NCBI GenBank assembly: GCA_003151975.1
Contig: PLZD01000015.1
Span: forward strand, 42,636-106,635
Length of the DNA: 64,000 nucleotides
Direction of reading: 5' to 3'
DNA from: Elusimicrobiota bacterium
GTDB taxonomy: Bacteria > Elusimicrobiota > Elusimicrobia > UBA1565 > UBA9628
In this document: piece after piece, positions 15,642 to 22,828 of the stretch
Layout of the letters: each line of letters starts with the position of its first letter
Position numbering within the stretch: position 1 is the first letter of the stretch
Notes under the pieces: generated by a model
Database searches by the model: none
What the model was told of the DNA's origin: nothing
The model's input: only the letters and a program-made list of their open reading frames with translations
Translations under genes and position numbers: made by a program

Positions 15642-16037
15642 ATGGCGAACATCTTGATCGTGGAGGACGACGAGAACATCTCGACGCTCGTCGCCCATAG
15701 CCTGAAGAAGGCAGGCCACGAGGTCAAAATAGCGATTGACGGGATCCAAGCCATGAACCTGGCGCGCCAGTTTCAGCCGGCCCTCGTGGTCCTCGATTTC
15801 ATGTTTCCGGCGGGCGGCGGCGCTTCGTTTCACAAACGCATTAGGCAATCAGCCCACACGAGCAAAACGCCCATCCTCCTGCTGACCGCCGCGCCCGAAG
15901 ATCAGGTCATGCAGGCGATCGGCGGCGACCCCATAACCGCGTTTCTCGGCAAACCCTTTAATAGGGACGCCCTACTCCAGAAAGTGGCCGAGATGCTGGG
16001 CGGCGCGCCCCCTCAATTGACACCCCCCGGGCATTAA
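15642..16037 (+). CDS. CheY-like single-domain response regulator
   Basis: 131 residues from ATG 15642. An upstream in-frame start exists but lies inside the promoter. Pocket LIVEDDENIS, phospho-acceptor in VVLDFMFPAGGG, Thr in LLLTAAP, Lys in FLGKPFN. The P-x-GGG turn after the acceptor is shared with the receiver half of the thioesterase fusion at 26420-27346, marking a local subfamily. No output domain; partner unknown. It is transcribed divergently from the kinase/PilB operon. Confidence 0.88.
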   Translation: MANILIVEDDENISTLVAHSLKKAGHEVKIAIDGIQAMNLARQFQPALVVLDFMFPAGGGASFHKRIRQSAHTSKTPILLLTAAPEDQVMQAIGGDPITAFLGKPFNRDALLQKVAEMLGGAPPQLTPPGH

Positions 16038-16045
16038 GTTATATT
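16017..16045 (+). promoter_or_regulatory. Consensus promoter giving a leaderless start
   Basis: TTGACA (16017-16022), 17 bases, TATATT (16040-16045), then six bases to ATG 16052. The -35 lies inside the 3' end of the preceding receiver gene. Confidence 0.7.
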
Positions 16046-16051
16046 GGGTCC

Positions 16052-16303
16052 ATGGAGACTTTCATGGCCGTCTGCATGGGACTCATCACCCTCGAGCTCG
16101 GGATCATCGTCGCGGCGATCGTTTCGGTCGCCTTGCGCGTGCGCGACACCGCCCAAGCCGTCGAAGTGGCGGCTTACCGCGTGGAATCCGAAGTCGAAGG
16201 CATCGGCACGACCCTGCGCTCGGGCTGGCTCAAGACCTTGGGCGCGACGGCGAGCATCGTCGCCGGCCTCTGGACGGGCCGCCGCGGCTCCTCCGAAGAG
16301 TAG
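16052..16303 (+). CDS. Small single-pass membrane protein
   Basis: 83 residues. Residues 5-28 (MAVCMGLITLELGIIVAAIVSVAL) form one membrane helix, followed by an amphipathic helix (VRDTAQAVEVAAYRVESEVEGIGTTL) and a short GRRGSSEE tail. The layout resembles DUF948/YtxH-type stress proteins. First gene of a unit with the cNMP-binding protein and AI-2E-type permease. Confidence 0.65.
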   Translation: METFMAVCMGLITLELGIIVAAIVSVALRVRDTAQAVEVAAYRVESEVEGIGTTLRSGWLKTLGATASIVAGLWTGRRGSSEE

Positions 16304-16314
16304 GCGGGTTCCCT

Positions 16315-16821
16315 TTGCTGAAATTCATCAAGAAGCTGTTCTTCGACGAGAATTTCAGGGAGAAGAAGGTCTTCCTGCGTTCTCTGGATCTCTTCAAGGA
16401 CCTCTCCAACCGTGAGGTAGGCCTGCTCGCTCAGTCTTTACACTCACGTACCTATCACGCCGGCGAGATTCTCTTCATGGAAGGCGACATCGGCCGCGCC
16501 TTGTTCATCCTCGAGTCGGGCAAGGTCGAGCTCGCCCGCCGCGACGCGAGAGACGGCCAGAGCCGCGTGATCTTCACGATCGAGCCCGGCGATTTTTTCG
16601 GAGAGATGGCGCTGCTCGAGCAGCTGCCGCGCACGGCGACCGCCACGGCGACCGAACGCTCGAAGCTGCACCTGCTCTACCGCTCCAAGCTCGACAACCT
16701 TCTGCATTCCCATCCGCGCGTCGGAATCACCGTCATGACTCACCTGGCCCAGCTGCTGTCCTCACGGCTGCGCCGCGCTTCCGCCTTTTCGCCCGCGGCC
16801 TCGGGTGCGGTCGATGGTTGA
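16315..16821 (+). CDS. Cyclic-nucleotide-binding domain protein
   Basis: 168 residues starting at TTG, twelve bases after the previous stop, with a GGCGGG ribosome-site candidate upstream. Residues about 25-145 form a CRP-type cNMP-binding beta-roll: YHAGEILFMEGDIGRALFIL, the phosphate-binding cassette GDFFGEMALLEQLPRTATATA (FGE...RTA), then helices. No HTH follows, so it is not a transcription factor by itself; it probably binds cAMP, cGMP or c-di-GMP and acts on a partner. The downstream permease overlaps its end. Confidence 0.85.
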   Translation: MLKFIKKLFFDENFREKKVFLRSLDLFKDLSNREVGLLAQSLHSRTYHAGEILFMEGDIGRALFILESGKVELARRDARDGQSRVIFTIEPGDFFGEMALLEQLPRTATATATERSKLHLLYRSKLDNLLHSHPRVGITVMTHLAQLLSSRLRRASAFSPAASGAVDG

Positions 16822-17899
16822 CCGCCGGCGTTTTCCGGCCGTCCCGGTCCTGCTGATCTCGGCCGCGCTCCTCTTCGCCCTCTACCAAATCCACCGGATC
16901 CTAATCCCCTTCGCGCTCGGGTTCGCGATGGCCTACGTGCTCAACCCGATCGTGTCTGCCTTCGAGCTCCGGGGGCTGCGGCGCTGGGTGATTGTGCTCA
17001 TGATGTTCCTCTTCGCGGCCGGAGCGTTGGGCTTTGCCGCGGGAAGCCTGACGGACCTCGTTACAACTCAATTCTCCTCGCTCCAAGTCATGGCCCCATC
17101 CTATCTCGTGAAATCCAAGACGCTTATCGCGGGCTACGAGCGCGACCTCATCCGCCGACTGCCCTACGGCTACGGCGCGATCGTGTCCAAGGCGATCGAT
17201 CAGCGGCTCACCGGCCCGCTCGTCGACCAGCTCGAAAACGTCCCGACCTACGTGCTGGGCTTATTTCCGATCCTCTCGTTTTTGCTCTTGATCCCGCTGG
17301 TCACCTTCTACATGCTGCTCGACGGGCCCGACGCGATCGACCGCTTCATCCAGGCCTGCCCCAGCCGATACGTCGAGCAGGCCTTGCATCTGATCTCGGA
17401 GATCGACGCGAGCCTGGGCAGCTACCTGCGCGGCATCATCATCGACGCCTTCGCGATCACCGCGGCCGCCTTCGTCGGCCTGCTGGTCCTCGACGTCAAT
17501 CAGGCCCTGGCGATCTCGATTTTGGCGGGCGTCTGCAACTTCATCCCTTACATCGGGGCCTTGCTCGCGGGGCTGGCCGGCGGCCTCGTCGCGCTTTTTC
17601 AGTACGGAAACATCTGGGCGTTTCTGCGCGTCGCCGCGCTCTTCTGCGCGATCCGCTTCCTCGACGACTGGGTCCTTCAGCCGCTGATCGCCAAGCAGAC
17701 CGTGCACCTGCACGCGCTGGCCTACCTGCTGACCTTGCTCATCGGAGGCGAGTTCTTCGGGCTGGCCGGCCTCATCTTCGCCGTTCCGGTCGTCTGCATC
17801 CTCAAGGCGCTCATCACGGTCGTGTGGGCGTGGTACTCCACGGAGACCCAGCTCAGGCAGCCCGCGATGCTCGACGCCGCGATGATGCCGTACACCTGA
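16814..17899 (+). CDS. AI-2E (TqsA/PerM) family transporter
   Basis: 361 residues from ATG 16814 (a GTG at 16805 is also possible). Seven to eight hydrophobic segments with the AI-2E family layout: two N-terminal helices, a long periplasmic/amphipathic region, then LVTFYMLLDGPDAIDRF, ISILAGVCNFIPYIGALLAG and the C-terminal FLDDWVLQPLIAKQTVHLHALAYLLTLLIGGEFFGLAGL block. Members export autoinducer-2 or act as Na+(Li+)/H+ antiporters; the substrate cannot be told. The start overlaps the cNMP-binding gene by eight bases, suggesting coupled translation. Confidence 0.9.
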   Translation: MVDRRRFPAVPVLLISAALLFALYQIHRILIPFALGFAMAYVLNPIVSAFELRGLRRWVIVLMMFLFAAGALGFAAGSLTDLVTTQFSSLQVMAPSYLVKSKTLIAGYERDLIRRLPYGYGAIVSKAIDQRLTGPLVDQLENVPTYVLGLFPILSFLLLIPLVTFYMLLDGPDAIDRFIQACPSRYVEQALHLISEIDASLGSYLRGIIIDAFAITAAAFVGLLVLDVNQALAISILAGVCNFIPYIGALLAGLAGGLVALFQYGNIWAFLRVAALFCAIRFLDDWVLQPLIAKQTVHLHALAYLLTLLIGGEFFGLAGLIFAVPVVCILKALITVVWAWYSTETQLRQPAMLDAAMMPYT

Positions 17900-17938
17900 A
17901 CTCCGAGGAACTTTCCGTTGCGTCCATCGTCATGCGCC

Positions 17939-17995
17939 TTGACAATTCGAGCGTTCTGCACTATAATATCACTAAATAATTATTATTATCTAGTA
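17939..17995 (+). promoter_or_regulatory. perR-prx promoter with AT-rich operator
   Basis: Perfect TTGACA (17939-17944), 17 bases, TATAAT (17962-17967). Immediately downstream is an AT-rich stretch (about 17971-17995) containing the palindrome AATAATTATT and further ATTAT copies, placed over the transcript start as expected for a Fur/PerR operator. Unlike most promoters here it leaves a leader of about 27 bases. Confidence 0.75.
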
Positions 17996-18000
17996 ATTCA

Positions 18001-18435
18001 ATGAAGACCCGCGATGAAGTCCGCGTCCTATTCAAAGAGAAGATGGTCCCTTTGACCCATCAGCGTCTGGCCGTCTATGAAGAACTCTGCGGACGCCGCG
18101 ATCATCCCAGCGCCGAGACACTCCATGTCTCCCTCAAGAAAGCGTATCCCAGTCTTTCGTTGGCAACCGTCTACAAGACCCTTCAGACCCTTCACGAGTT
18201 GGGCATGATCGCGCGGGTTGATTCCCCCGCAGCGCAGGCGCGATTCGACGCGATCGTCGAGACCCATCACCACGCGGTCTGCTCCGCGTGCGGCCGGATC
18301 GAGGATCTCTTCGATCCGCGCCTCGACCGCCTCGCCGCCCCGCGCGCCAAGGGCTTCGTCGTGACGGGGCATTCGGTCCATTTTCACGGCCTCTGCGCAA
18401 AATGCGCGAAGGCCCGCAGAACAATTCCGCACTAA
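18001..18435 (+). CDS. perR: Fur-family peroxide regulator, PerR-like
   Basis: 144 residues. N-terminal winged helix ([42 protein letters not shown]) and C-terminal metal/dimer domain with [15 protein letters not shown] and LCAKCAK, giving the CxxC...CxxC structural zinc site. D/H residues for the regulatory Fe/Mn site ([17 protein letters not shown]) are present. A peroxiredoxin gene follows in the same transcript, and an AT-rich operator overlaps the promoter, so autoregulated peroxide sensing is the best reading rather than iron (Fur) control. Confidence 0.85.
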   Translation: MKTRDEVRVLFKEKMVPLTHQRLAVYEELCGRRDHPSAETLHVSLKKAYPSLSLATVYKTLQTLHELGMIARVDSPAAQARFDAIVETHHHAVCSACGRIEDLFDPRLDRLAAPRAKGFVVTGHSVHFHGLCAKCAKARRTIPH

Positions 18436-18454
18436 AAATACAGGAGGACTCATT

Positions 18455-19042
18455 ATGGGAGATACTCTCGTTCAGAAAGACGCCCCGGACTTCAAGGCCG
18501 ATGCGCTCGTAGGCAAGACGTTCAAGGAGATCAAGCTGGCCGATTACAACGGCAAGTGGCTCGTTCTCTTCTTCTATCCGCTCGACTTCACCTTCGTCTG
18601 CCCGACGGAGATCACCGCGTTCTCCGACCGGATCAACGACTTCAAGAAGCTCGGCGCCGAGCTGCTCGGCTGCTCGGTCGACAGCAAGTTCTCGCACCTC
18701 GCGTGGTCCGAGAAGCCCCGCAAGGAAGGCGGCCTCGGCGAGATCAAGTACCCGCTGCTTGCAGACATCACGAAGAACATCGCGCGCGCCTACGGCGTGC
18801 TCGTCAACGACGCGGTCGCCCTGCGCGGCCTCTTCCTGATCGACCCGAAGGGCAAGGTCGCCTACTCGGTCGTGCACGACCTCGGCGTGGGCCGCTCGGT
18901 CGACGAGACCCTGCGCGTGATCGCGGCCTTCCAGCAGGTCGCCAAGACCGGCGAGGTCTGCCCCGCGGACTGGAACTCCGGCAAGAAAACCATGAAGGCC
19001 GACCCGGTTAAGTCCAAGGAGTACTTCGAAGCCGTCGCTTAA
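18455..19042 (+). CDS. 2-Cys peroxiredoxin (AhpC/Prx1 type)
   Basis: 195 residues. Reduces H2O2 and alkyl hydroperoxides. Peroxidatic Cys in FTFVCPTEI, resolving Cys in GEVCPADW near the C-terminus, conserved Arg in VDETLRVI. Has a strong ribosome site (CAGGAGGA eight bases before ATG), 19 bases after perR, so it is operon-internal. Followed by a terminator. No AhpF reductase is nearby; a thioredoxin system elsewhere is likely to reduce it. Confidence 0.95.
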   Translation: MGDTLVQKDAPDFKADALVGKTFKEIKLADYNGKWLVLFFYPLDFTFVCPTEITAFSDRINDFKKLGAELLGCSVDSKFSHLAWSEKPRKEGGLGEIKYPLLADITKNIARAYGVLVNDAVALRGLFLIDPKGKVAYSVVHDLGVGRSVDETLRVIAAFQQVAKTGEVCPADWNSGKKTMKADPVKSKEYFEAVA

Positions 19043-19058
19043 CGATTCTCGAAAAAAA

Positions 19059-19096
19059 GAAAGCCGGCCCGTGGAGAAATCCCGGGCCGGCTTTTC
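19059..19096 (+). terminator. Terminator of perR-prx
   Basis: 13-base inverted repeat (19059-19071 with 19083-19095) of a GC-rich AAAGCCGGCCCG type followed by TTTT-rich sequence. The upstream A-run makes it able to act on both strands, so it may also end the cytochrome transcript from the right. Confidence 0.8.
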
Positions 19097-19256
19097 TCTA
19101 GCGAATGGTCACTGAGTTGAGATAAAGTGTCGCCAGCTTGCCATTGTAATCTTCCGCGGGATGCTTTTTTCAGAAGAGCCGGAAGGGAGATCAGGGCCCA
19201 CGGCGAGGACGACATGACCTGCGAGCTGCTACCCGAGGGGTGGGGCGCAAGATTCC

Positions 19257-19784
19257 TCAATTGCACTTCATTCCCGCCTGTATCCATGCTCTGACTTGTT
19301 CCTTCCATTCCGGCAAGCCGCCTTTTACTAAATCGACCTCTTTCTTTTCTTCGGGCAACCGACCGCTATTTGGGGTAGCCTGTTCGATACCCCATAGTAC
19401 GCGAGGGTCCTCGAAAAGGTGCTTCTCAAGGTCCCTTGCTGCCAACGTTTCGTTTTTGAACTGGGCATGCAGCGCAGTCTTAGTGGCTTCGCAGGTTCGC
19501 TGTGAATTCATACCGGATGTGTAAAGGTCCGGCCGCGCGAACCAATCATCCGCATGCGTAAAGCCGGTGACATCTTTCGTATGACAATTCACGCATCTGT
19601 CTGGAGTGCGTCCTTTATGGCTCTTGTATGACAACCCACCGAGCTTCTTTTCAAAGAAGTCATGGCAATTGGTGCACCCCTTGACTCGAAATTTCGCATA
19701 TAAGTGGGTGCTGAAATAGGTGTTGTCGGCCCAGGCCGTGATGCTCCCGGTCAATAATGCGACTACAAGCATGCCAAGTTTCAT
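19257..19784 (-). CDS. Exported diheme c-type cytochrome-like protein
   Basis: 175 residues from ATG 19784 (MKLGMLVVALLTGSITAWA signal peptide). Two CxxCH heme sites, CTNCH and CVNCH, about 29 residues apart, then a helical C-terminal part with single Cys residues (RTCEATK, GMKCN-end). No other known domain. The gene is visibly less GC-rich than its neighbours. It is presumably a periplasmic electron carrier. It lies beside a repeat-flanked VIT-type metal transporter, which may hint at iron redox chemistry (inference). Confidence 0.8.
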   Translation of the reverse strand: MKLGMLVVALLTGSITAWADNTYFSTHLYAKFRVKGCTNCHDFFEKKLGGLSYKSHKGRTPDRCVNCHTKDVTGFTHADDWFARPDLYTSGMNSQRTCEATKTALHAQFKNETLAARDLEKHLFEDPRVLWGIEQATPNSGRLPEEKKEVDLVKGGLPEWKEQVRAWIQAGMKCN

Positions 19785-19797
19785 GTCTTTATGTTGG

Positions 19798-19853
19798 CGC
19801 AACACATCTGCTAATCCGTGAGGGGCTGGCGCTGGTCGGCGTACTCGGGACGG
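19798..19853. repeat. 56-base direct repeat, copy 1
   Basis: Matches 20763-20818 at 55 of 56 positions in the same orientation. This copy lacks the inverted arm that follows copy 2. It occupies most of the gap between the cytochrome start and the VIT gene end; the rest of 19854-20005 shows no gene. Confidence 0.85.
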
Positions 19854-20005
19854 CGGCCTCGACGACGCGCAAGGTTGTGGCGGCGGCAGTGAAGGGATGG
19901 GCAGCATGCCTGACAGATTATGCCTGTCCAGTTTTCAGATGGAGCACAACACTCTATGTCGTGAGTTCGCGCGACGGAAGCGATTGCGCGGGTGATGTTG
20001 GGATT

Positions 20006-20707
20006 CTAGAGTGCCTTCCCGACGATTGCTCCGATTGCCGCCGTCAGCGCCATCGCCAGCGCGCCCCAAAGCGTTACGCGCGCGGTAGCTCTCAGGATGC
20101 CTGCGCCGCCCGCCCCGGCTCCGATCGCGCCCAGCAGCGCCAAGAAAATGAGAGACGCAGCGGCGACGGCAGGTACGAGGACTCCCACCGGCGAAACGAT
20201 GACAATCAATAAAGGTAAGGAGGCACCGATGGAAAACGTCGCCAACGACGTTAGCGCGGCTTGCACCGGTCGCGCCGCGCTCTCCGCTGAGATTCCAAGC
20301 TCATCGCGCGCGTGTGCCCCCAAGGCGTCTTTCGCCATCAGTTGCTGTGCGACTTGCCGGGCCAACTCCTTGCCTAGGCCGCGCTTGATGTAAATATTGG
20401 CGAGCTCTCGATGCTCGAACGCGCTGTTTTCGCGCAACTCCTTACGCTCGCGAGAGATATCCGCCCTTTCGGTGTCTGCTTGCGAGCTGACCGATACATA
20501 CTCCCCGGCGGCCATGGACATGGCTCCCGCGACGAGGCCTGCGATGCCGGTGATCAGGATGTTTTGCCGCGAAGTCGCTGCGGCAGCGACTCCGACGACC
20601 AAGCTCCCGGTCGATAGGATGCCGTCGTTCGCGCCCAAGACCGCCGCCCTCAACCACCCGGTACGGTGGACGAAGTGGCGTTCAAGTTGCAGGTGCAGTC
20701 GACTCAT
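20006..20707 (-). CDS. VIT1/CCC1-family iron/manganese transporter
   Basis: 233 residues with five membrane helices. N-terminal HFVHRTGWLRAAVLGANDGILSTGSLVVGVA and GLVAGAMSMAAGEYVSVSSQADTE are the family signature; the cytoplasmic metal-binding helices (ERADISRERKELRENSAFEHRELANIYIKRGL) contain the Glu-rich stretch; GIGASLPLL-type and AGAGGAGILRATARV segments close it. Members move Fe2+ or Mn2+ out of the cytosol in exchange for protons. It has an AGAGG ribosome site. The gene is enclosed by two copies of a 56-base repeat, suggesting it arrived as a unit. Confidence 0.9.
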   Translation of the reverse strand: MSRLHLQLERHFVHRTGWLRAAVLGANDGILSTGSLVVGVAAAATSRQNILITGIAGLVAGAMSMAAGEYVSVSSQADTERADISRERKELRENSAFEHRELANIYIKRGLGKELARQVAQQLMAKDALGAHARDELGISAESAARPVQAALTSLATFSIGASLPLLIVIVSPVGVLVPAVAAASLIFLALLGAIGAGAGGAGILRATARVTLWGALAMALTAAIGAIVGKAL

Positions 20708-20762
20708 GGTTGCCTCTTAGGGTTTATTGTTGAGACGCTGTACGGCGTCTTCGACGGATCGA

Positions 20763-20843
20763 CGCAACACATCTGCTAATCCGTGAGGGGCTAGCGCTGG
20801 TCGGCGTACTCGGGACGGAGACCAGCGCTAGCCCCTCACGGAT
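20763..20843. repeat. 56-base repeat, copy 2, with long hairpin
   Basis: 20763-20818 repeats 19798-19853. Within it, 20779-20802 is perfectly complementary to 20820-20843 (24 base pairs, 17-base loop), so the element folds into a long hairpin. No T-run follows, so it is not a simple terminator. It resembles a MITE or REP-like element. Confidence 0.85.
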
Positions 20844-20857
20844 AGCCCGGCACAACG

Positions 20858-22738
20858 TCAGTCGCCGCCGACCACGCGCACGATCTCGCCCATCGTCGTG
20901 ATCCCTTGGGCGACCTTATCAAGGCCGTCCATCAGCATCGTCACGACGCCCTCCTCAAGCACGGTCTTGCGCATCTCGTCCATCGACGCCTTGCGCAAGA
21001 TCGCCTGGCGAATGCCGGTCGTCATCTCGACGACCTCCATGACGAGCACGCGTCCGGCAAAGCCCGTGTCGCGGCAGGAGGAGCAGCCCTTCGAGCGGAA
21101 GAGCTCCTTGGCGATGCCGGGCGGCGCGGTGATGCCGGCGCGCGCGGTGAGGTCTTTGATCTCGGAGAGCTCGGCGGTCGTCGGCGTGTAGCTCTCGCGG
21201 CAACTCGGGCACAGCCTGCGCGCCAGGCGCTGGGCGCAGATGGCGGTCAGCGCCGCGGAAATCAAGAATGGCTCGAGGCCCATGTCGAGCAGCCGCGTGA
21301 TCGCGCCCAAAGAGCTCGTCGTGTGCAGAGTCGTGAACAGCAAGTGGCCGGTGAGCGCCGCGGACATCGCGATTTCGGCGGTCTCCTTGTCGCGCACCTC
21401 GCCGACCATGATGATGTTCGGATCCTGGCGCAGAATCGAGCGCAGGCCCTCGGCGAAGGTAAATCCCATTTTCGCGTTGAGCGCGCCCTGCGTGATGCCC
21501 TGGATCGTTTGCTCGATCGGGTCCTCCAGCGTCACGATGTTGCGCGCCGGCGTGTTCAGCGTCTGCAGGGCGGTGTAGAGCGTGGTCGATTTTCCGCTGC
21601 CCGCGGGTCCCGTCACCACGATCATGCCCTGCGGCCGGTGGATCAGCCCGCGCCAATGTTCGGTGATCTGGGGCCGCAGGCCGAGCTCCTCGAGCGTCGG
21701 GACCTTCTGGTTGTGGTTGATGATCCGCAAGACCGCCTTGTCTCCGAGCGTCGTCGGGAAGGTCGAAAGGCGCAGGTCGGCGGACTGGCCGTCGACGGTC
21801 ACCGCCATGCGGCTGTCCTGGGGCCTGCCGGTGTTGACGGCGTTCTCGGGATCGAGGCCGCAGCGCACGCGGATGTGCGAGACCACGCTGAGCTTGAGGC
21901 CGCGCGGGATGTTGAGCACCTCCTCGAGGATGCCGTCGACGCGAAACCGCACGCGCAGATAGTTCTCGAGCGGCTCCATGTGGATGTCGGATGAGCGCGC
22001 GCGCACCCCCTCCTCCAGGATCATCTTGACCACGTCCACGACGACGGTGTCCTCCTCATCCTTGGGCTTGGCCGCGCCTCCGCCGCCGAAGAAGCCCTTC
22101 GCCTCGGGCTTGGCCATGGTCTTGGCGATGAGCTCGTTGAAGCGCTTTTGAAGAACCGAGATGCTTTTTACTTTGGGAGTCTCCGCCGCGGGCGCGGGCG
22201 CGGGGGCCGGTTTGGGCGCGGGAGGAGCCACGATCTGCACGTCGGAGGCCTTGAGCGAGCCCGCGGCCTCGCCGTCGCGCCGCACCATGTCCTCGTAGAT
22301 TTGCCGGGGCTGCGCGTCGAGGTCCGCTTGAGTCTTCACGGTCGCGATGAGGCCGCCCGCGGGGACGGCGACGGCGCGACCGGGAAGGGTGCACTCCACG
22401 GGCGGCGAGGCGGGAGCGGCCGTCTTGACGAGCGGCTGCAGGGACTCAGCAATGAAGCGCTCGACGCCGTCGCGCATGATCTTGTCGACTCGCGCCCATG
22501 TGATGTAGAGCTTCTGGACCTTGAAGGCTTGGACTTGGCTGTCGGCGCGCAAAGAGAGGATCGCCTGGCGGATGTCGCCCTGGCCCACGCGCACGGTCTC
22601 GGGAGTCTTGCCGCCGTGCCAGACGACATAAACGCCCTGAAAGCCGTTGAAGTGAGGGCTTTCGAGGTCCACCGCGTGAAGCTCCGCCCAGAGGTCGCCC
22701 CGGGCTTTATTCCAGACCAAGTCGATGGGCTTGGGCAT
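20858..22738 (-). CDS. GspE/PilB-type ATPase with a GIY-YIG-like N-terminal domain
   Basis: 626 residues. The C-terminal two thirds is a secretion ATPase: RARSSDIHMEPLENYLRVRFRVDG, Walker A GPAGSGKSTT (377-386), IIMVGEVRDKETAEIA, TTLHTTSS, and zinc cysteines CPSC and CSSC. In place of an MshEN domain, residues about 30-103 read GVYVVW ... VRVGQGDIRQAI ... RFIAESLQPL, matching the order GIY - YIG - Arg - Glu of GIY-YIG folds. A Pro/Ala linker (170-190) joins them. It would power a pilus or type II-like system; the N-domain role is unknown. The start is set by TTGACC-17-TAAATA six bases upstream. Confidence 0.9.
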   Translation of the reverse strand: MPKPIDLVWNKARGDLWAELHAVDLESPHFNGFQGVYVVWHGGKTPETVRVGQGDIRQAILSLRADSQVQAFKVQKLYITWARVDKIMRDGVERFIAESLQPLVKTAAPASPPVECTLPGRAVAVPAGGLIATVKTQADLDAQPRQIYEDMVRRDGEAAGSLKASDVQIVAPPAPKPAPAPAPAAETPKVKSISVLQKRFNELIAKTMAKPEAKGFFGGGGAAKPKDEEDTVVVDVVKMILEEGVRARSSDIHMEPLENYLRVRFRVDGILEEVLNIPRGLKLSVVSHIRVRCGLDPENAVNTGRPQDSRMAVTVDGQSADLRLSTFPTTLGDKAVLRIINHNQKVPTLEELGLRPQITEHWRGLIHRPQGMIVVTGPAGSGKSTTLYTALQTLNTPARNIVTLEDPIEQTIQGITQGALNAKMGFTFAEGLRSILRQDPNIIMVGEVRDKETAEIAMSAALTGHLLFTTLHTTSSLGAITRLLDMGLEPFLISAALTAICAQRLARRLCPSCRESYTPTTAELSEIKDLTARAGITAPPGIAKELFRSKGCSSCRDTGFAGRVLVMEVVEMTTGIRQAILRKASMDEMRKTVLEEGVVTMLMDGLDKVAQGITTMGEIVRVVGGD

Positions 22739-22744
22739 CCCTAG

Positions 22745-22773
22745 TATTTACCCCCTTTTTCGGAAGCGGTCAA
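22745..22773 (-). promoter_or_regulatory. Promoter of the second GspE-type gene
   Basis: Minus strand TTGACC (22773-22768), 17 bases, TAAATA (22750-22745), six bases, ATG. Leaderless arrangement. Confidence 0.6.
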
Positions 22774-22816
22774 GGCCTTAGTGAATTCCCGGATCAGGAG
22801 CCGGGGTATTTCGAGC

Positions 22817-22822
22817 TATAAT
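22817..22822 (+). promoter_or_regulatory. -10 box of the repeat-protein gene
   Basis: TATAAT ends six bases before the GTG at 22829, so the message would start at that GTG. This decides the start over the ATG at 22841. Confidence 0.55.
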
Positions 22823-22828
22823 TGCCGA

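Noticed and set aside
20763..20843. Reading the long hairpin as an integron attC site
   Set aside because: No GTTRRRY/RYYYAAC ends in the right orientation.
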